Shown: positions 1 to 8,068 of the stretch, piece by piece
Layout: each line of letters opens with the position of its first letter
Numbering within the stretch: the stretch's first letter is position 1
Assembly (NCBI GenBank): GCA_012523155.1
Contig: JAAYJB010000426.1
Span: forward strand, 1-14,514
Length of the DNA: 14,514 nt
Direction: 5' to 3'
Source of the DNA: Synergistaceae bacterium
GTDB lineage: Bacteria > Synergistota > Synergistia > Synergistales > Aminobacteriaceae
Notes under the pieces: generated by a model
The model's database searches: none
Told to the model about the DNA's origin: nothing
What the model saw: the letters and a program-made list of their open reading frames with translations, nothing else
Translations under genes and position numbers: made by a program

Positions 1-983
1 ATCTTCTGGGTAAGGCGGGGTTCTCCGTCTCTGTTTCCGGGAATATCGGGTCTTCACTGGCGGATGCGGCGTTGCGGTCATGGGATTATATCGTTATCGA
101 ACTCAGCAGTTTCCAGCTCCACTGGAATACATCCCTTTCCTGTGATGTCGCGGTCGTGACGAACCTGGCCCCGGATCATATCGACTGGCACGGGAGTTAC
201 GAAGAGTACGTGAAGTCGAAGTCAAAAATTTTGTGGACCCTTAAGCCGGAAGGAGCCGCTGTATTCCAGGAGCGCGACAGGGAGCTTCTCGGAACCGACA
301 ATTGTCCGGGAAGAGCAGTAGGATTCAGGTGGAACAGCGATGCCCGGGGCAACTCTGAAACGGAATTAACCGCCGATGAAACCGAGAGAGCTGTTTTTTT
401 AAGCTCAGCTTCAGGAAGGACCAAGTTATTTGATTTTGATTCGCTGCCCCTTATCGGGAAGCACAACATCGAAAACGGGGCAATGGCGGCCGGCGTACTG
501 AAGCTTCTTGAGATAGGCGGAAAATATGACGGGTACTTTGCGGGGTTCAGAGGACTGCCCCACCGGTGTGAAAAAGTGGCCGAAATCGCCGGAATTCTTT
601 ATATCGATGATTCAAAAGGTACCAATGTTGCGTCAACGACGACGGCACTAGGTTCAATCCCGGGACGGAAGGTCATTATACTTGGTGGTCAGGGGAAGGG
701 AGAAGATTACGCACCCCTTGCCGAAGCGGTACAAAAAGAGGCTTCTGCGGCAGTTGTGATGGGGGAGGAACGGCAGAAGATCTCTGATGCCCTTAGGAAG
801 GCCGGCTTCAAACAGGTTATCGAAGCCTCGGGAATGGAAGATGCTGTGGCGAAGGCATCCTCGGCCCTGCAGGGGAAAGGTGTCGTCCTGCTCTCTCCGG
901 CTTGTACAAGCTGGGATATGTATCCGAACTATAAAAAACGAGGAGAGCATTTCAGAAATATAGTCCTCGGCATGGAGAGATAG
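1..983 (+). CDS. murD: MurD, UDP-N-acetylmuramoyl-L-alanine:D-glutamate ligase (5' partial)
   Basis: This cytoplasmic Mur ligase adds D-glutamate to UDP-MurNAc-L-Ala using ATP. The reading frame is open from base 3, so the gene begins upstream. About 326 residues are present against a usual ~450, so the N-terminal UDP-binding domain and the GTNGKT ATP loop lie outside the window. Visible motifs in order are GNIG (from about base 42), ELSSFQLH (about 99-122), NLAPDHIDWH (about 162-191), HNIENGAMAAG (about 462-494), LPHRCEK, DDSKGTNVASTT (about 607-642), ILGGQGKGEDY and, near the end, LSPACTSWDMYPNYKKRGEHF-type C-terminal residues. This set is diagnostic of MurD rather than MurC, MurE or MurF. 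The TTG at 72 is internal and should not be taken as a start. The stop lies 3 bp before ftsW, which suggests co-transcription. Confidence 0.96.
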   Translation, partial: LLGKAGFSVSVSGNIGSSLADAALRSWDYIVIELSSFQLHWNTSLSCDVAVVTNLAPDHIDWHGSYEEYVKSKSKILWTLKPEGAAVFQERDRELLGTDNCPGRAVGFRWNSDARGNSETELTADETERAVFLSSASGRTKLFDFDSLPLIGKHNIENGAMAAGVLKLLEIGGKYDGYFAGFRGLPHRCEKVAEIAGILYIDDSKGTNVASTTTALGSIPGRKVIILGGQGKGEDYAPLAEAVQKEASAAVVMGEERQKISDALRKAGFKQVIEASGMEDAVAKASSALQGKGVVLLSPACTSWDMYPNYKKRGEHFRNIVLGMER

Positions 984-986
984 ACA

Positions 987-2111
987 ATGAGATCAGAAGG
1001 CGTAATGATTCGGGAAAATGAAGTAAGAAGAACAGGTGTTGATCCGCTTCTTTGGATCATCCCACTTCTGTTGTCGTTTTTCGGTATCATGATGATCTTT
1101 TCTCTTACGTCCCATACATCGCTCGAGGAGTACGGGTCACCGTTCGCCCTCGGGCTGAAGCAGCTTCAATGGCTTTTTGTGGGGCTTGGGGGAATGCTTT
1201 TCATGTATATGATCCCCCTGGCTTTCTGGAGAAAATACAGTGGTGTCCTATGGCTTTTTGCACTTGTTCTTTTGATCCTCACTCTTATACCCGGAATCGG
1301 CATAAAAGCCGGCGGTGCGAGGCGGTGGCTCGGGTTCGGAGGACTCCGCTTTCAGCCCATAGAGATGCTTTCGCTGGCAGTCGCAGTTCATCTTTCGAGG
1401 CTTCTGAACACATCGGAAAAAAGAGGGCTTTCAGCCTTTTTCACCGTGACGTCTCCGGTCCTCTTTATTTCTGTGCTTCCGCTTCTTTTCCAGCCGAATA
1501 TGGGAGGAACGATCCTTATTTTCGGACTTGTGATGGCGATCCATGTCAACTGTCGTGGATGGGGCTGGCCGATCCTTTTCGGGGGAGCAGGCTTCTCGGT
1601 TTTCTTCATGCTTATTCTGAAGGAAGGATACAGGCTCAGGCGGTACATCGCTTTCCTTGACCCCTGGGAACAGCCCATGGACAGTGGTTTTCAGGTTATC
1701 CAGGGTCTGGTAGCTTTTTCCAACGGAGGGCTGTTCGGGGTAGGAATCGGCAAGGGGCTGCAGAAGCTGAATTATCTTCCGGCAGCCCATACGGATTACA
1801 TTTTTGCGACCATCGGGGAAGAATTCGGTTTCATCGGGACATTTGCGGTTTTATTTTTCTTCCTGCTCTGGGCGGTACGGGCCTGTGCTGCTTATAAAGA
1901 CGCATCCGATCCGTTTCTTTCGACCCTTGTCTGGGCAGTCTCCGTTTCCGTTCTCATACCAATGTTCATTAATCTCGGCGGTGTTCTCAAGCTTATACCT
2001 CTTACGGGAATACCTCTCCCGTTTATCAGTTACGGCGGCAGTTCCCTCCTGTTTATGTGGGCCAAGATCGGCCTGCTCATGAGAGTCTGCAGGGAGGTGA
2101 GCCTGCAGTGA
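987..2111 (+). CDS. ftsW: FtsW, SEDS-family septal peptidoglycan glycosyltransferase
   Basis: This polytopic inner-membrane protein polymerises lipid II at the septum with a partner class b PBP. The 374 residues contain about ten hydrophobic segments. SEDS motifs seen are GARRW (110-114), QPNMGG (169-174), FLDPW (223-227) with SGFQVIQG (233-240), the loop with HTD at 268-270, IGEEFGFIG (276-284) and IPLPFISYGGSS (342-353). D270 matches the catalytic aspartate of SEDS enzymes. The normally conserved Glu of the LPEAHTD motif is Ala here (LPAAHTD). RodA is the alternative, but the IPLPFISYGG motif and the place between murD and murG favour FtsW. The ATG at 987 has GGAGAG 7 bases upstream; an in-frame ATG at 1005 with AGAAGG is also possible. 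The end overlaps murG by 4 bp. Confidence 0.95.
   Translation: MRSEGVMIRENEVRRTGVDPLLWIIPLLLSFFGIMMIFSLTSHTSLEEYGSPFALGLKQLQWLFVGLGGMLFMYMIPLAFWRKYSGVLWLFALVLLILTLIPGIGIKAGGARRWLGFGGLRFQPIEMLSLAVAVHLSRLLNTSEKRGLSAFFTVTSPVLFISVLPLLFQPNMGGTILIFGLVMAIHVNCRGWGWPILFGGAGFSVFFMLILKEGYRLRRYIAFLDPWEQPMDSGFQVIQGLVAFSNGGLFGVGIGKGLQKLNYLPAAHTDYIFATIGEEFGFIGTFAVLFFFLLWAVRACAAYKDASDPFLSTLVWAVSVSVLIPMFINLGGVLKLIPLTGIPLPFISYGGSSLLFMWAKIGLLMRVCREVSLQ
2091..2100 (+). promoter_or_regulatory. Ribosome binding site fixing the murG start
   Basis: The sequence AGGGAGGTGA lies inside the ftsW end and leaves 7 bases before the GTG at 2108. It fixes the murG start at 2108 rather than at the in-frame ATG at 2057. It also suggests translational coupling, because the GTG overlaps the ftsW stop as GTGA. 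Confidence 0.8.
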
Positions 2112-3202
2112 CACGTTTATGTATTGCAGCCGGAGGAACCGGAGGCCATATTTTTCCTGCCATTGCTTTCGCGGAATGGGTCCTGTCCAATGAACCTGGG
2201 GTATCCATATCCTTTGTCTGCGGTTCCAGGCCTATGGAGAATGAGATATACGCTTCAAGAGGTTATGTGCCTCTGTGTCTGCCCCTGAGCGGATCGCCGT
2301 TCGGAGCTCCCGGTTTTGTCGCCTGTCTCAGGAGATGGAAAGAGACCGTTTCATCGTGGTTTTTCTTCAGGAATTTCCTCAGAGAGGAGGAATGTGATTG
2401 CTGCGTACTTTTCGGTGGATACGTTTCCTTTATTCCTCTGCTGGCATGTCATATAAGAGGAATACCGACGGTGGTCCACGAGCAGAACGGGGCCGCCGGG
2501 AAAATCACCCGTCTCGCCTCGAAATTGGGCAAGACGGTCGCGTCGGGATGGAATGTCTGCCGCCCGTTAAAACCCGGACGGTTTGTTTCCACGGGAATCC
2601 CCGTGAGAGCCTTTGAACAAAAAAAACGCGGGGACGCGTGGAATAGACTGACAAAAGGAAAACCATTCCCGAAAAATAATATTATTGGAGTTCTGGGCGG
2701 TTCCCTTATGAGCGAACGGCTGATACAATTATTGGGATGTGTGGTTCAGGATATGGAGTCACAAAAGCTTACATATCTTTTGCTTGGTGAGCCAAATGAT
2801 CGTATTAGGGATGATTTTTTTACACAGCATCCTGAAAATGCCGTCTTTTTGGGAAGGCAATGGGATATGTCCGACTTCTATTCAGTCATTGATGCAGCTG
2901 TAGCGAGGGGAGGGGCTTCCACCCTCTCTGAGCTGATGGCATGGAAAATACCTTCAGTCATTATCCCATGGAGGGAAGCTGCGGACAATCACCAGGAAAT
3001 GAATGCCGAGTGTTTCGTAAATATGGCCGCAGGGGAAATGTGGCGGGAGGATGACCCGCTTGATGACCTGCGGGATAAGATTTTGCGTGTCCTCCGGAAC
3101 ATAAATGAGCATGAGAAGAGATTTTCGGAGGGGGATGAGTCTGAACGTTTGTGGCGGCTTATCTCGTCCAGTACTGGAAGGGAGATAAATTATCGTGGAT
3201 AA
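2108..3202 (+). CDS. murG: MurG, lipid II-forming UDP-GlcNAc transferase
   Basis: This peripheral inner-membrane GT28 glycosyltransferase moves GlcNAc from UDP-GlcNAc onto lipid I to give lipid II. From GTG 2108 it is 364 residues, a normal MurG length. The GGTGGH loop is at 9-14, with IFPAIAFAE after it. FGGYVS (102-107), HEQNGAAGKITR (124-135), the third glycine loop LGGS (196-199), ARGGASTLSEL (266-276) and NHQEMNA (294-300) follow. The third loop reads GGSLMSERL instead of the usual GGSQGA form, and ARGGA replaces the common SRAGA, so the donor-sugar side is divergent. The catalytic-loop histidine in GGTGGH is kept. The gene overlaps ftsW by 4 bp and murC by 8 bp. Confidence 0.94.
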   Translation: MTRLCIAAGGTGGHIFPAIAFAEWVLSNEPGVSISFVCGSRPMENEIYASRGYVPLCLPLSGSPFGAPGFVACLRRWKETVSSWFFFRNFLREEECDCCVLFGGYVSFIPLLACHIRGIPTVVHEQNGAAGKITRLASKLGKTVASGWNVCRPLKPGRFVSTGIPVRAFEQKKRGDAWNRLTKGKPFPKNNIIGVLGGSLMSERLIQLLGCVVQDMESQKLTYLLLGEPNDRIRDDFFTQHPENAVFLGRQWDMSDFYSVIDAAVARGGASTLSELMAWKIPSVIIPWREAADNHQEMNAECFVNMAAGEMWREDDPLDDLRDKILRVLRNINEHEKRFSEGDESERLWRLISSSTGREINYRG

Positions 3203-4616
3203 CTTCATTAAGGGCTTAACGGGAATACGTCGGATTCATCTCATGGGTATAGGCGGAGCGGGGATGAGCGGGCTTGCTCTCCTCCTGGCAGAGCTGGGCT
3301 TTGAAGTCAGCGGATGCGATATGATCCATACCTCCTATGTAGATAAGGTTCTCAAGGAAGAGATCGCTGTAGTACTGGGACACGGGCGCGGACATATGGA
3401 CAAGTTTCTGCCGGATCTGCTGGTGTACAGCAGTGCGATTCCCGATGACAACGAGGAAATAAGAGCCGCGCAGGAAAAAGGAATTTCTGTTGCGAAAAGA
3501 GGCGAAGTGCTGAGCTGGATCTTCGATTCCAGGTTTGGCATAGGGATTGCCGGAACGCACGGAAAAACAACGACTTCTTCCATGATAGCGCTCATACTTG
3601 AACAGGCCGGACTTCATCCGACACTCGCCATAGGAGGAGAATTGTGTGATATAGGTGTCAACGCCAAGCTTGGCGACGGAAAATACATGGTGGCCGAGCT
3701 TGATGAAAGCGACGGGTCTTTTGAAAAATTCCATCCGGATATTGCCGTGGTCACAAATGCGGACTGGGATCACGTCAATCATTATCCTACTTTTGACAGT
3801 GTGATCGATGCCTTTACCCGCTTTACATCAAACCCGAAAGACGACGGCCTGCTGGTTTTGTGCGCGGAAGATGCAGGACTGGGGAAAATAATGGCGAAAG
3901 GTCCCCTTCCTAAAAAAGCGATCACCTACGGCTGGGGAGCCGGCTGGACATGGGGGGCCTTCAACGTACGGCACAATCACGGCGGGGGAGTGTTCTTCTC
4001 GCTCGCACATGAAGGTGTCCATGTGGACGAGATCGAGCTCTCAGTATCCGGAGATCACAACGTCCTCAACGCCCTCGCTGCCTGTGCGGTAGCCCATTAT
4101 ATCGGCATCCCCTTCCCGATGATCAAGAAGACGCTCAGGGAATTCAAGGGTGCAAAAAGACGCCTGCAGCACATGGGATGCGTCAACGGCATCGAAGTGT
4201 ACGATGATTACGGACATCATCCGAGAGAGATAGCGGCGACACTCGGCGCGGTCAGCAGAATGTTCCCCGAGAAGAGGATCCATGTGGCTTTCCAGCCCCA
4301 CCGGTACACGCGGACCCAGGCCCTGTACAGGGAGTTTGCTTCCGTTCTTTCCGCTGCTGATACAGTGATTCTTCTCCCGGTATACCAGGCGGATGAAGAG
4401 CCGATCGCTGGAGTATCATCGGCTCTTATCGAGGATCACCTGGAGAAACAGTCGGGTGTCGAAAGCGTGCTTTGTTCTTCCTTTGAGGAAGCCGCCTCAG
4501 AACTGGAGCGGAGATCCGAACCCGGTGACCTTATTCTCACCATAGGAGCAGGAGATATCAGCAACGTAGGAGAGTTGTTCATTGAAAAAATTCGTTCGGA
4601 GGTTGTGCATGCCTGA
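3195..4616 (+). CDS. murC: MurC, UDP-N-acetylmuramate:L-alanine ligase
   Basis: This cytoplasmic Mur ligase adds L-alanine to UDP-MurNAc, the first peptide step. All expected motifs occur in order in 473 residues: MGIGGAGMSG (17-26, nucleotide/UDP fold), ATP loop GTHGKTTT (120-127), ELDESDGSF (168-176), TNADWDHVNHYP (187-198), GDHNVLNA (286-293), YDDYGHHP (336-343) and FQPHRYTRT (366-374). YDDYGHHP and HRYTRT are typical of MurC. The length is normal, so no MurB domain is fused to it. The start is a GTG inside the last codons of murG (8-bp overlap), with AAGGGAG about 10 bases upstream. The next gene is the ftsQ-like gene; neither murB nor ddl follows. Confidence 0.97.
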   Translation: MDNFIKGLTGIRRIHLMGIGGAGMSGLALLLAELGFEVSGCDMIHTSYVDKVLKEEIAVVLGHGRGHMDKFLPDLLVYSSAIPDDNEEIRAAQEKGISVAKRGEVLSWIFDSRFGIGIAGTHGKTTTSSMIALILEQAGLHPTLAIGGELCDIGVNAKLGDGKYMVAELDESDGSFEKFHPDIAVVTNADWDHVNHYPTFDSVIDAFTRFTSNPKDDGLLVLCAEDAGLGKIMAKGPLPKKAITYGWGAGWTWGAFNVRHNHGGGVFFSLAHEGVHVDEIELSVSGDHNVLNALAACAVAHYIGIPFPMIKKTLREFKGAKRRLQHMGCVNGIEVYDDYGHHPREIAATLGAVSRMFPEKRIHVAFQPHRYTRTQALYREFASVLSAADTVILLPVYQADEEPIAGVSSALIEDHLEKQSGVESVLCSSFEEAASELERRSEPGDLILTIGAGDISNVGELFIEKIRSEVVHA

Positions 4617-4696
4617 CCGATGCTGAGAGGATACATCCGGAGTTTTCACCGGGAAGAGAATCACGTCCTCTCCATTTGTCTGCAGAGAGTTATTTT

Positions 4697-5500
4697 ATGG
4701 GAAAATTTCTTTTTTTCCTGTTGTTAACGGCTTTTTTTTCAGGTGCGGCAGTTTCAACCGAGGGATATTTCCAGTTTTTCAGTCTTGACAGCCTTGTTGT
4801 AAAGGTTGAAGATCCGGTGGCTGAATCGTTTTTCTGGAAAAATATCGGTCCGGATGAGCTGCGTTTCTGGCCCCTTTTTTTATGGCGCGCCGATGAGCTT
4901 AAAAAAAAGATAGAGACTGAGTCGCCGCTGTCGCTAAAACTCACAGGGAACGGGGTATTTCGTTTTTATGCAGAGCTTATGCCGTTGCAGCCCTGGATCC
5001 TTGTACACTGGAAAGACAAGAATTTTTACCTTACAAAAGACGGCCTCATCTGGGATGCAGGGCACAGTCTGAATAAATCCCTCGCGGGAATAAAAGATCC
5101 GGAGGGGCCTCCGTTTTTCCTTGCGGATGATCTTCCATCCCCGTCGCAGGACCCGGATGGAGAAAATCTCGTAATGAAATCGGTTCTTCCCGTAGAATTT
5201 TTTGCCGATTGGGTGGAGGGACTTGAAACAAGCGGCTGGATGCCTCATACTGAAACCGTGGAGGTTTCAAGAAGGGAAGGCCGGTATCTTCTCAGCTTGA
5301 ATCTGAAAATTCGCAGCAGGACCGTACGCATTCTTCTCAGGGGAGATGTGCCGCGGTGGAAAGATCTTTCATCTGCCGTCTCCCAAATTCTTCATCAGTT
5401 ACAATTTTCTGGTGAAAACATTATAATAGATACCACATACACCGACAGAATCATTGTCCGTAATGTGGCCGGCGGCGGTCAGGAAGGGAGCGGGAAATAA
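4697..5500 (+). CDS. ftsQ: Divergent FtsQ/DivIB-like division protein
   Basis: This is a probable bitopic membrane protein linking early and late divisome parts. From ATG 4697 it has 267 residues. Residues 3-19 form a hydrophobic membrane segment. A short POTRA-like part follows, then PWILVHWKDKNFYLTKDGLIWD (99-120), which fits the FtsQ pattern of a strand pair ending in a DG turn. Near the end, IDTTYTDRIIVRN (244-256) matches the family's final strands. Overall similarity is weak, and the place between murC and ftsA supports the call. The start is uncertain. ATG 4697 has GAGAG 8 bases upstream but gives almost no cytoplasmic tail, which is unusual for FtsQ. An in-frame TTG at 4676 adds 7 residues. 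The frame upstream is open into murC but has no other start codon. The end abuts ftsA. Confidence 0.75.
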   Translation: MGKFLFFLLLTAFFSGAAVSTEGYFQFFSLDSLVVKVEDPVAESFFWKNIGPDELRFWPLFLWRADELKKKIETESPLSLKLTGNGVFRFYAELMPLQPWILVHWKDKNFYLTKDGLIWDAGHSLNKSLAGIKDPEGPPFFLADDLPSPSQDPDGENLVMKSVLPVEFFADWVEGLETSGWMPHTETVEVSRREGRYLLSLNLKIRSRTVRILLRGDVPRWKDLSSAVSQILHQLQFSGENIIIDTTYTDRIIVRNVAGGGQEGSGK

Positions 5501-6814
5501 GTGTACAAAGAGCCGGAAATACTAGTCGGGCTGGACCTTGGTACGAGCAAAATCGCCGTTGTCGTGGCGGAAAGGGATTCCCGTTTCCAGGAAGCTCAAA
5601 TTATCGGGGTCGGGTACGCGCCGTCCCAGGGAATACGAAAAGGCCTGATCATAAACCTTGAACAGGCTGTCCGTTCAGTGAGACATGCTGTCAAGGACGC
5701 AGAAAACATGGTCGGTTTTGAGATATCCGAGGCTACTGTATCCTTCAGCGGCATTGATGTTGCATCGGTCACGTCCCGGGGAATGATTTCACTCGGGAGA
5801 ACACCGAGGCAGGTCTCCATTTCTGATGTGGAGCGGGTTATAGAGGCAGCTCAAAGTGAACTTTCCATTCCTTCGAATCGGGTGACCCTTCATACTATCC
5901 CGGTGAAGTATTCCATTGACGGAAACTCCGGAATCGACGATCCCCTGGGAATGACCGGCATACGTCTTGAAATGGAACTCCAGTCAGTTATCATACCGAC
6001 GACGGTGGTCCAGAATATCATTAATTGCGTGGAAACCGCAGGCGTCGAAGTGAACGGTCTTGTTATAAAGTCCCTGGCAAGCGCACTCGGAGCGCTCACG
6101 GACGAGGAAACCCGCGCAGGTGTGATCTCTCTCTGCATCGGGGGAGGAACGACCGGAGTGGCACTGTATACTGACGGAAGGCCTGTCAAGCTGTCCATAA
6201 TTCCCATAGGCGGGGATCACATCACCAATGACCTCGCATACGTCATGAAAATTCCCATAAGCAAGGCTGAAGAGATCAAGAAGATGGTCTCGCTCGCTCC
6301 TGAAGGAGATGAAGAGGAGCTTGACGTGGACGTACGGGGAAAGACGAAGACATTCAATAGCCGTGAAGCGTCAGAGGTTGTCAACTGCAGGCTTGAGGAA
6401 CTTTTCGGAGAACATGTGATCCACCAGCTCTCGGACTATACGCTTCACATGTTTCCTGCAGGCGTTGTTTTATCAGGCGGTGTGGCAAAAACTCCGGGGG
6501 TTGAATTTTTTGCCTCGGAACTCTTGAACCTGCCCGTCAGAATTGCCGAGCCCCTGGATATGTACCAGATGCCTCCGGGCAGGAACGACTGTGAATATAC
6601 GACTGTTGCAGGAATTGTCCGATACATGACAAGCAAGGAGAGAAATCCGTACCGTTTTATCGAGACACCAATCTCGCAGCTTCGGTCCGGGTCATCATTC
6701 GGCCCTTTGCAGCCTCCGCCCGGCAAGAATGCCCGAAAGCCGGCAAATTTCTCAAGGGAAGGGTTTCGTGGGGTTGTAGAGTATATAAAAAAATCAGTAA
6801 AGGAGCTTTTCTAG
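5501..6814 (+). CDS. ftsA: FtsA, actin-like Z-ring membrane tether
   Basis: This actin-fold protein anchors FtsZ to the membrane and recruits later division proteins. It has 437 residues from a GTG directly after the ftsQ stop, with GGAAGGGAG 10 bases upstream. Phosphate-1 motif VGLDLGTSK is at 9-17. The 1C subdomain spans roughly 85-165, including IDDPLGMTGIRLE (145-157). LCIGGGTTG (211-219) is phosphate-2, IPIGGDHITNDLAY follows at 234-247, and the adenosine motif LSGGVAKTPG is at 324-333. The last 20 residues (GFRGVVEYIKKSVKELF) look like the amphipathic membrane-targeting helix. Phosphate-2 usually reads DIGGGTTD; here both aspartates are lost (C212 and G219), so ATP hydrolysis may be impaired. 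The codons TGC and GGA each differ from any Asp codon at two positions, so a single sequencing error cannot explain either change. Confidence 0.95.
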   Translation: MYKEPEILVGLDLGTSKIAVVVAERDSRFQEAQIIGVGYAPSQGIRKGLIINLEQAVRSVRHAVKDAENMVGFEISEATVSFSGIDVASVTSRGMISLGRTPRQVSISDVERVIEAAQSELSIPSNRVTLHTIPVKYSIDGNSGIDDPLGMTGIRLEMELQSVIIPTTVVQNIINCVETAGVEVNGLVIKSLASALGALTDEETRAGVISLCIGGGTTGVALYTDGRPVKLSIIPIGGDHITNDLAYVMKIPISKAEEIKKMVSLAPEGDEEELDVDVRGKTKTFNSREASEVVNCRLEELFGEHVIHQLSDYTLHMFPAGVVLSGGVAKTPGVEFFASELLNLPVRIAEPLDMYQMPPGRNDCEYTTVAGIVRYMTSKERNPYRFIETPISQLRSGSSFGPLQPPPGKNARKPANFSREGFRGVVEYIKKSVKELF

Positions 6815-6832
6815 GTGCCGCATTCCGCATTT

Positions 6833-6840
6833 GGGGAGGA
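6833..6840 (+). promoter_or_regulatory. Ribosome binding site choosing the ftsZ start
   Basis: GGGGAGGA leaves 7 bases before ATG 6848 but only 1 base before ATG 6842. This favours 6848 as the ftsZ start. A GTG at 6815, right after the ftsA stop, would place this site inside the coding region. Confidence 0.7.
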
Positions 6841-6847
6841 AATGAAT

Positions 6848-7996
6848 ATGGAGCACGTATTTCAGGTTAATGATACTCCGAGGCCCCACCGGGAGGAAAT
6901 CAAGGTTATCGGCATTGGAGGCGGCGGCGGAAACGCACTGAACCACATCATTAGAAGCGGAGTTTCCGGCGTTCATTTTATCGCGGCGAATACGGACGTA
7001 GGGGCTCTGCAGCTGTCACAGGCTCCGACGAAGGTAACCCTCGGCGAAAAACTTACGAAAGGTCTTGGCGCTGGTTCGGATCCTGAGGTAGGAATGAACA
7101 GCGCGAAGGAATCGGTTGACAAGATCCGTGAAGTGGTTGCAGGGGCAGATATGGTGTTTCTGACAGCTGGAATGGGCGGAGGAACAGGGACCGGGGCATC
7201 CCCGATAATTGCTGAAGTCGCAAAGGAATCCGGCGCCCTTGTGGTGGCAGTAGTGACTTTTCCCTTCTCCTTCGAGATGAACAGGAGGAGAAAACAGGCA
7301 ATGACAGGGATCGCCACCCTCAAAGAGAAGGTGGACGCTCTCCTCGTAGTGGAAAATGACCGGCTGCTTGAACTTACCGATGAAAAAACAAAACACGCTG
7401 ATGCATACCGGCTTGCGGACGAGGTGCTCCGCCAGGCTGTCCAGGGGGTTACCGACCTCATACTAAAACCGAGCCTCATCAACGTAGACTTTGCAGACGT
7501 GCGGACCGTAATGCAGAACGCAGGCTCCGCGATTATGGGAATAGGCATCGGAGAAGGGGAGAACAGGGCGGAAGCTGCCGCAAAGACGGCAATAAAGTCG
7601 CCTCTCATGTCCATACCCATGAAGGGCGCAAAAGGCATTCTCTTCAATATTACGGGCGGTACCGATCTCGGCATCCATGAGATAAGGAAGGCAGCCCAGA
7701 TCATAACTGAAACAGCGGACGAAGACGCCATAGTGATCTGGGGCCACACGGTCTCGGAGGAGATGTCGGACAAGATCCAGATCACGGTTATCGCCACGGG
7801 CTTTTCCTCTGAAAAGGAAAAACGGACAGTAACCAATTTCAAGGCTGCCCCGAAAGCGAAGCCCATTGGAGTGGTACTGGAGGAGACGGAAATGCTCACT
7901 GCTCAGGATGAGGACCTTTTTACAATGAGCGGTGTTCCCAAGAACCCGTACGATATACCGTCGATCCTCCGCAAGAGCCAGAAAAACGATAAGTAG
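6848..7996 (+). CDS. ftsZ: FtsZ, tubulin-like division GTPase
   Basis: FtsZ forms the cytoplasmic division ring by GTP-dependent polymerisation. From ATG 6848 it has 382 residues, a normal length. KVIGIGGGGGNALN (19-32) starts the GTP-binding domain and ANTD (47-50) follows. The tubulin signature GGGTGTG is at 110-116, followed by ASP rather than the more usual AAP. The T7 synergy loop NVDFADV (212-218) keeps Asn212, Asp214 and Asp217. After a short linker (about 320-367) comes the conserved C-terminal peptide YDIPSILRK (368-376), which binds FtsA and similar partners. The gene lies 33 bp after ftsA and closes the dcw block; a terminator follows. In-frame starts at 6815 (GTG) and 6842 (ATG) are less likely on ribosome-site spacing. 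Confidence 0.98.
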   Translation: MEHVFQVNDTPRPHREEIKVIGIGGGGGNALNHIIRSGVSGVHFIAANTDVGALQLSQAPTKVTLGEKLTKGLGAGSDPEVGMNSAKESVDKIREVVAGADMVFLTAGMGGGTGTGASPIIAEVAKESGALVVAVVTFPFSFEMNRRRKQAMTGIATLKEKVDALLVVENDRLLELTDEKTKHADAYRLADEVLRQAVQGVTDLILKPSLINVDFADVRTVMQNAGSAIMGIGIGEGENRAEAAAKTAIKSPLMSIPMKGAKGILFNITGGTDLGIHEIRKAAQIITETADEDAIVIWGHTVSEEMSDKIQITVIATGFSSEKEKRTVTNFKAAPKAKPIGVVLEETEMLTAQDEDLFTMSGVPKNPYDIPSILRKSQKNDK

Positions 7997-8030
7997 GGCT
8001 TTTGAGGAAGATATCCTTGTAACAGATTCC

Positions 8031-8050
8031 TGGGGCAGCGGGCTGCCCCA
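8031..8050 (+). repeat. Perfect hairpin downstream of ftsZ
   Basis: TGGGGCAG (8031-8038) and CTGCCCCA (8043-8050) form a perfect 8-bp GC-rich stem with a 4-base CGGG loop. No T tract follows, so alone it is not a classical terminator. It may protect the mRNA 3' end or act together with the terminator just downstream. Confidence 0.7.
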
Positions 8051-8068
8051 ATCAGGATCAGTGTGCTG

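Noticed and set aside
72..74. TTG as a murD start
   Set aside because: The frame is open upstream and already encodes the conserved GNIG motif, so the gene begins outside the window.
3216..3782. 188-codon open frame on the - strand opposite murC
   Set aside because: It lies wholly within the conserved murC coding region and shows no family motif.
6973..7899. Long open frame (308 codons) on the - strand opposite ftsZ
   Set aside because: It is fully antisense to a strongly conserved gene, its translation is rich in Ser/Ala/Val with no recognisable motif, and it looks like a by-product of codon bias.
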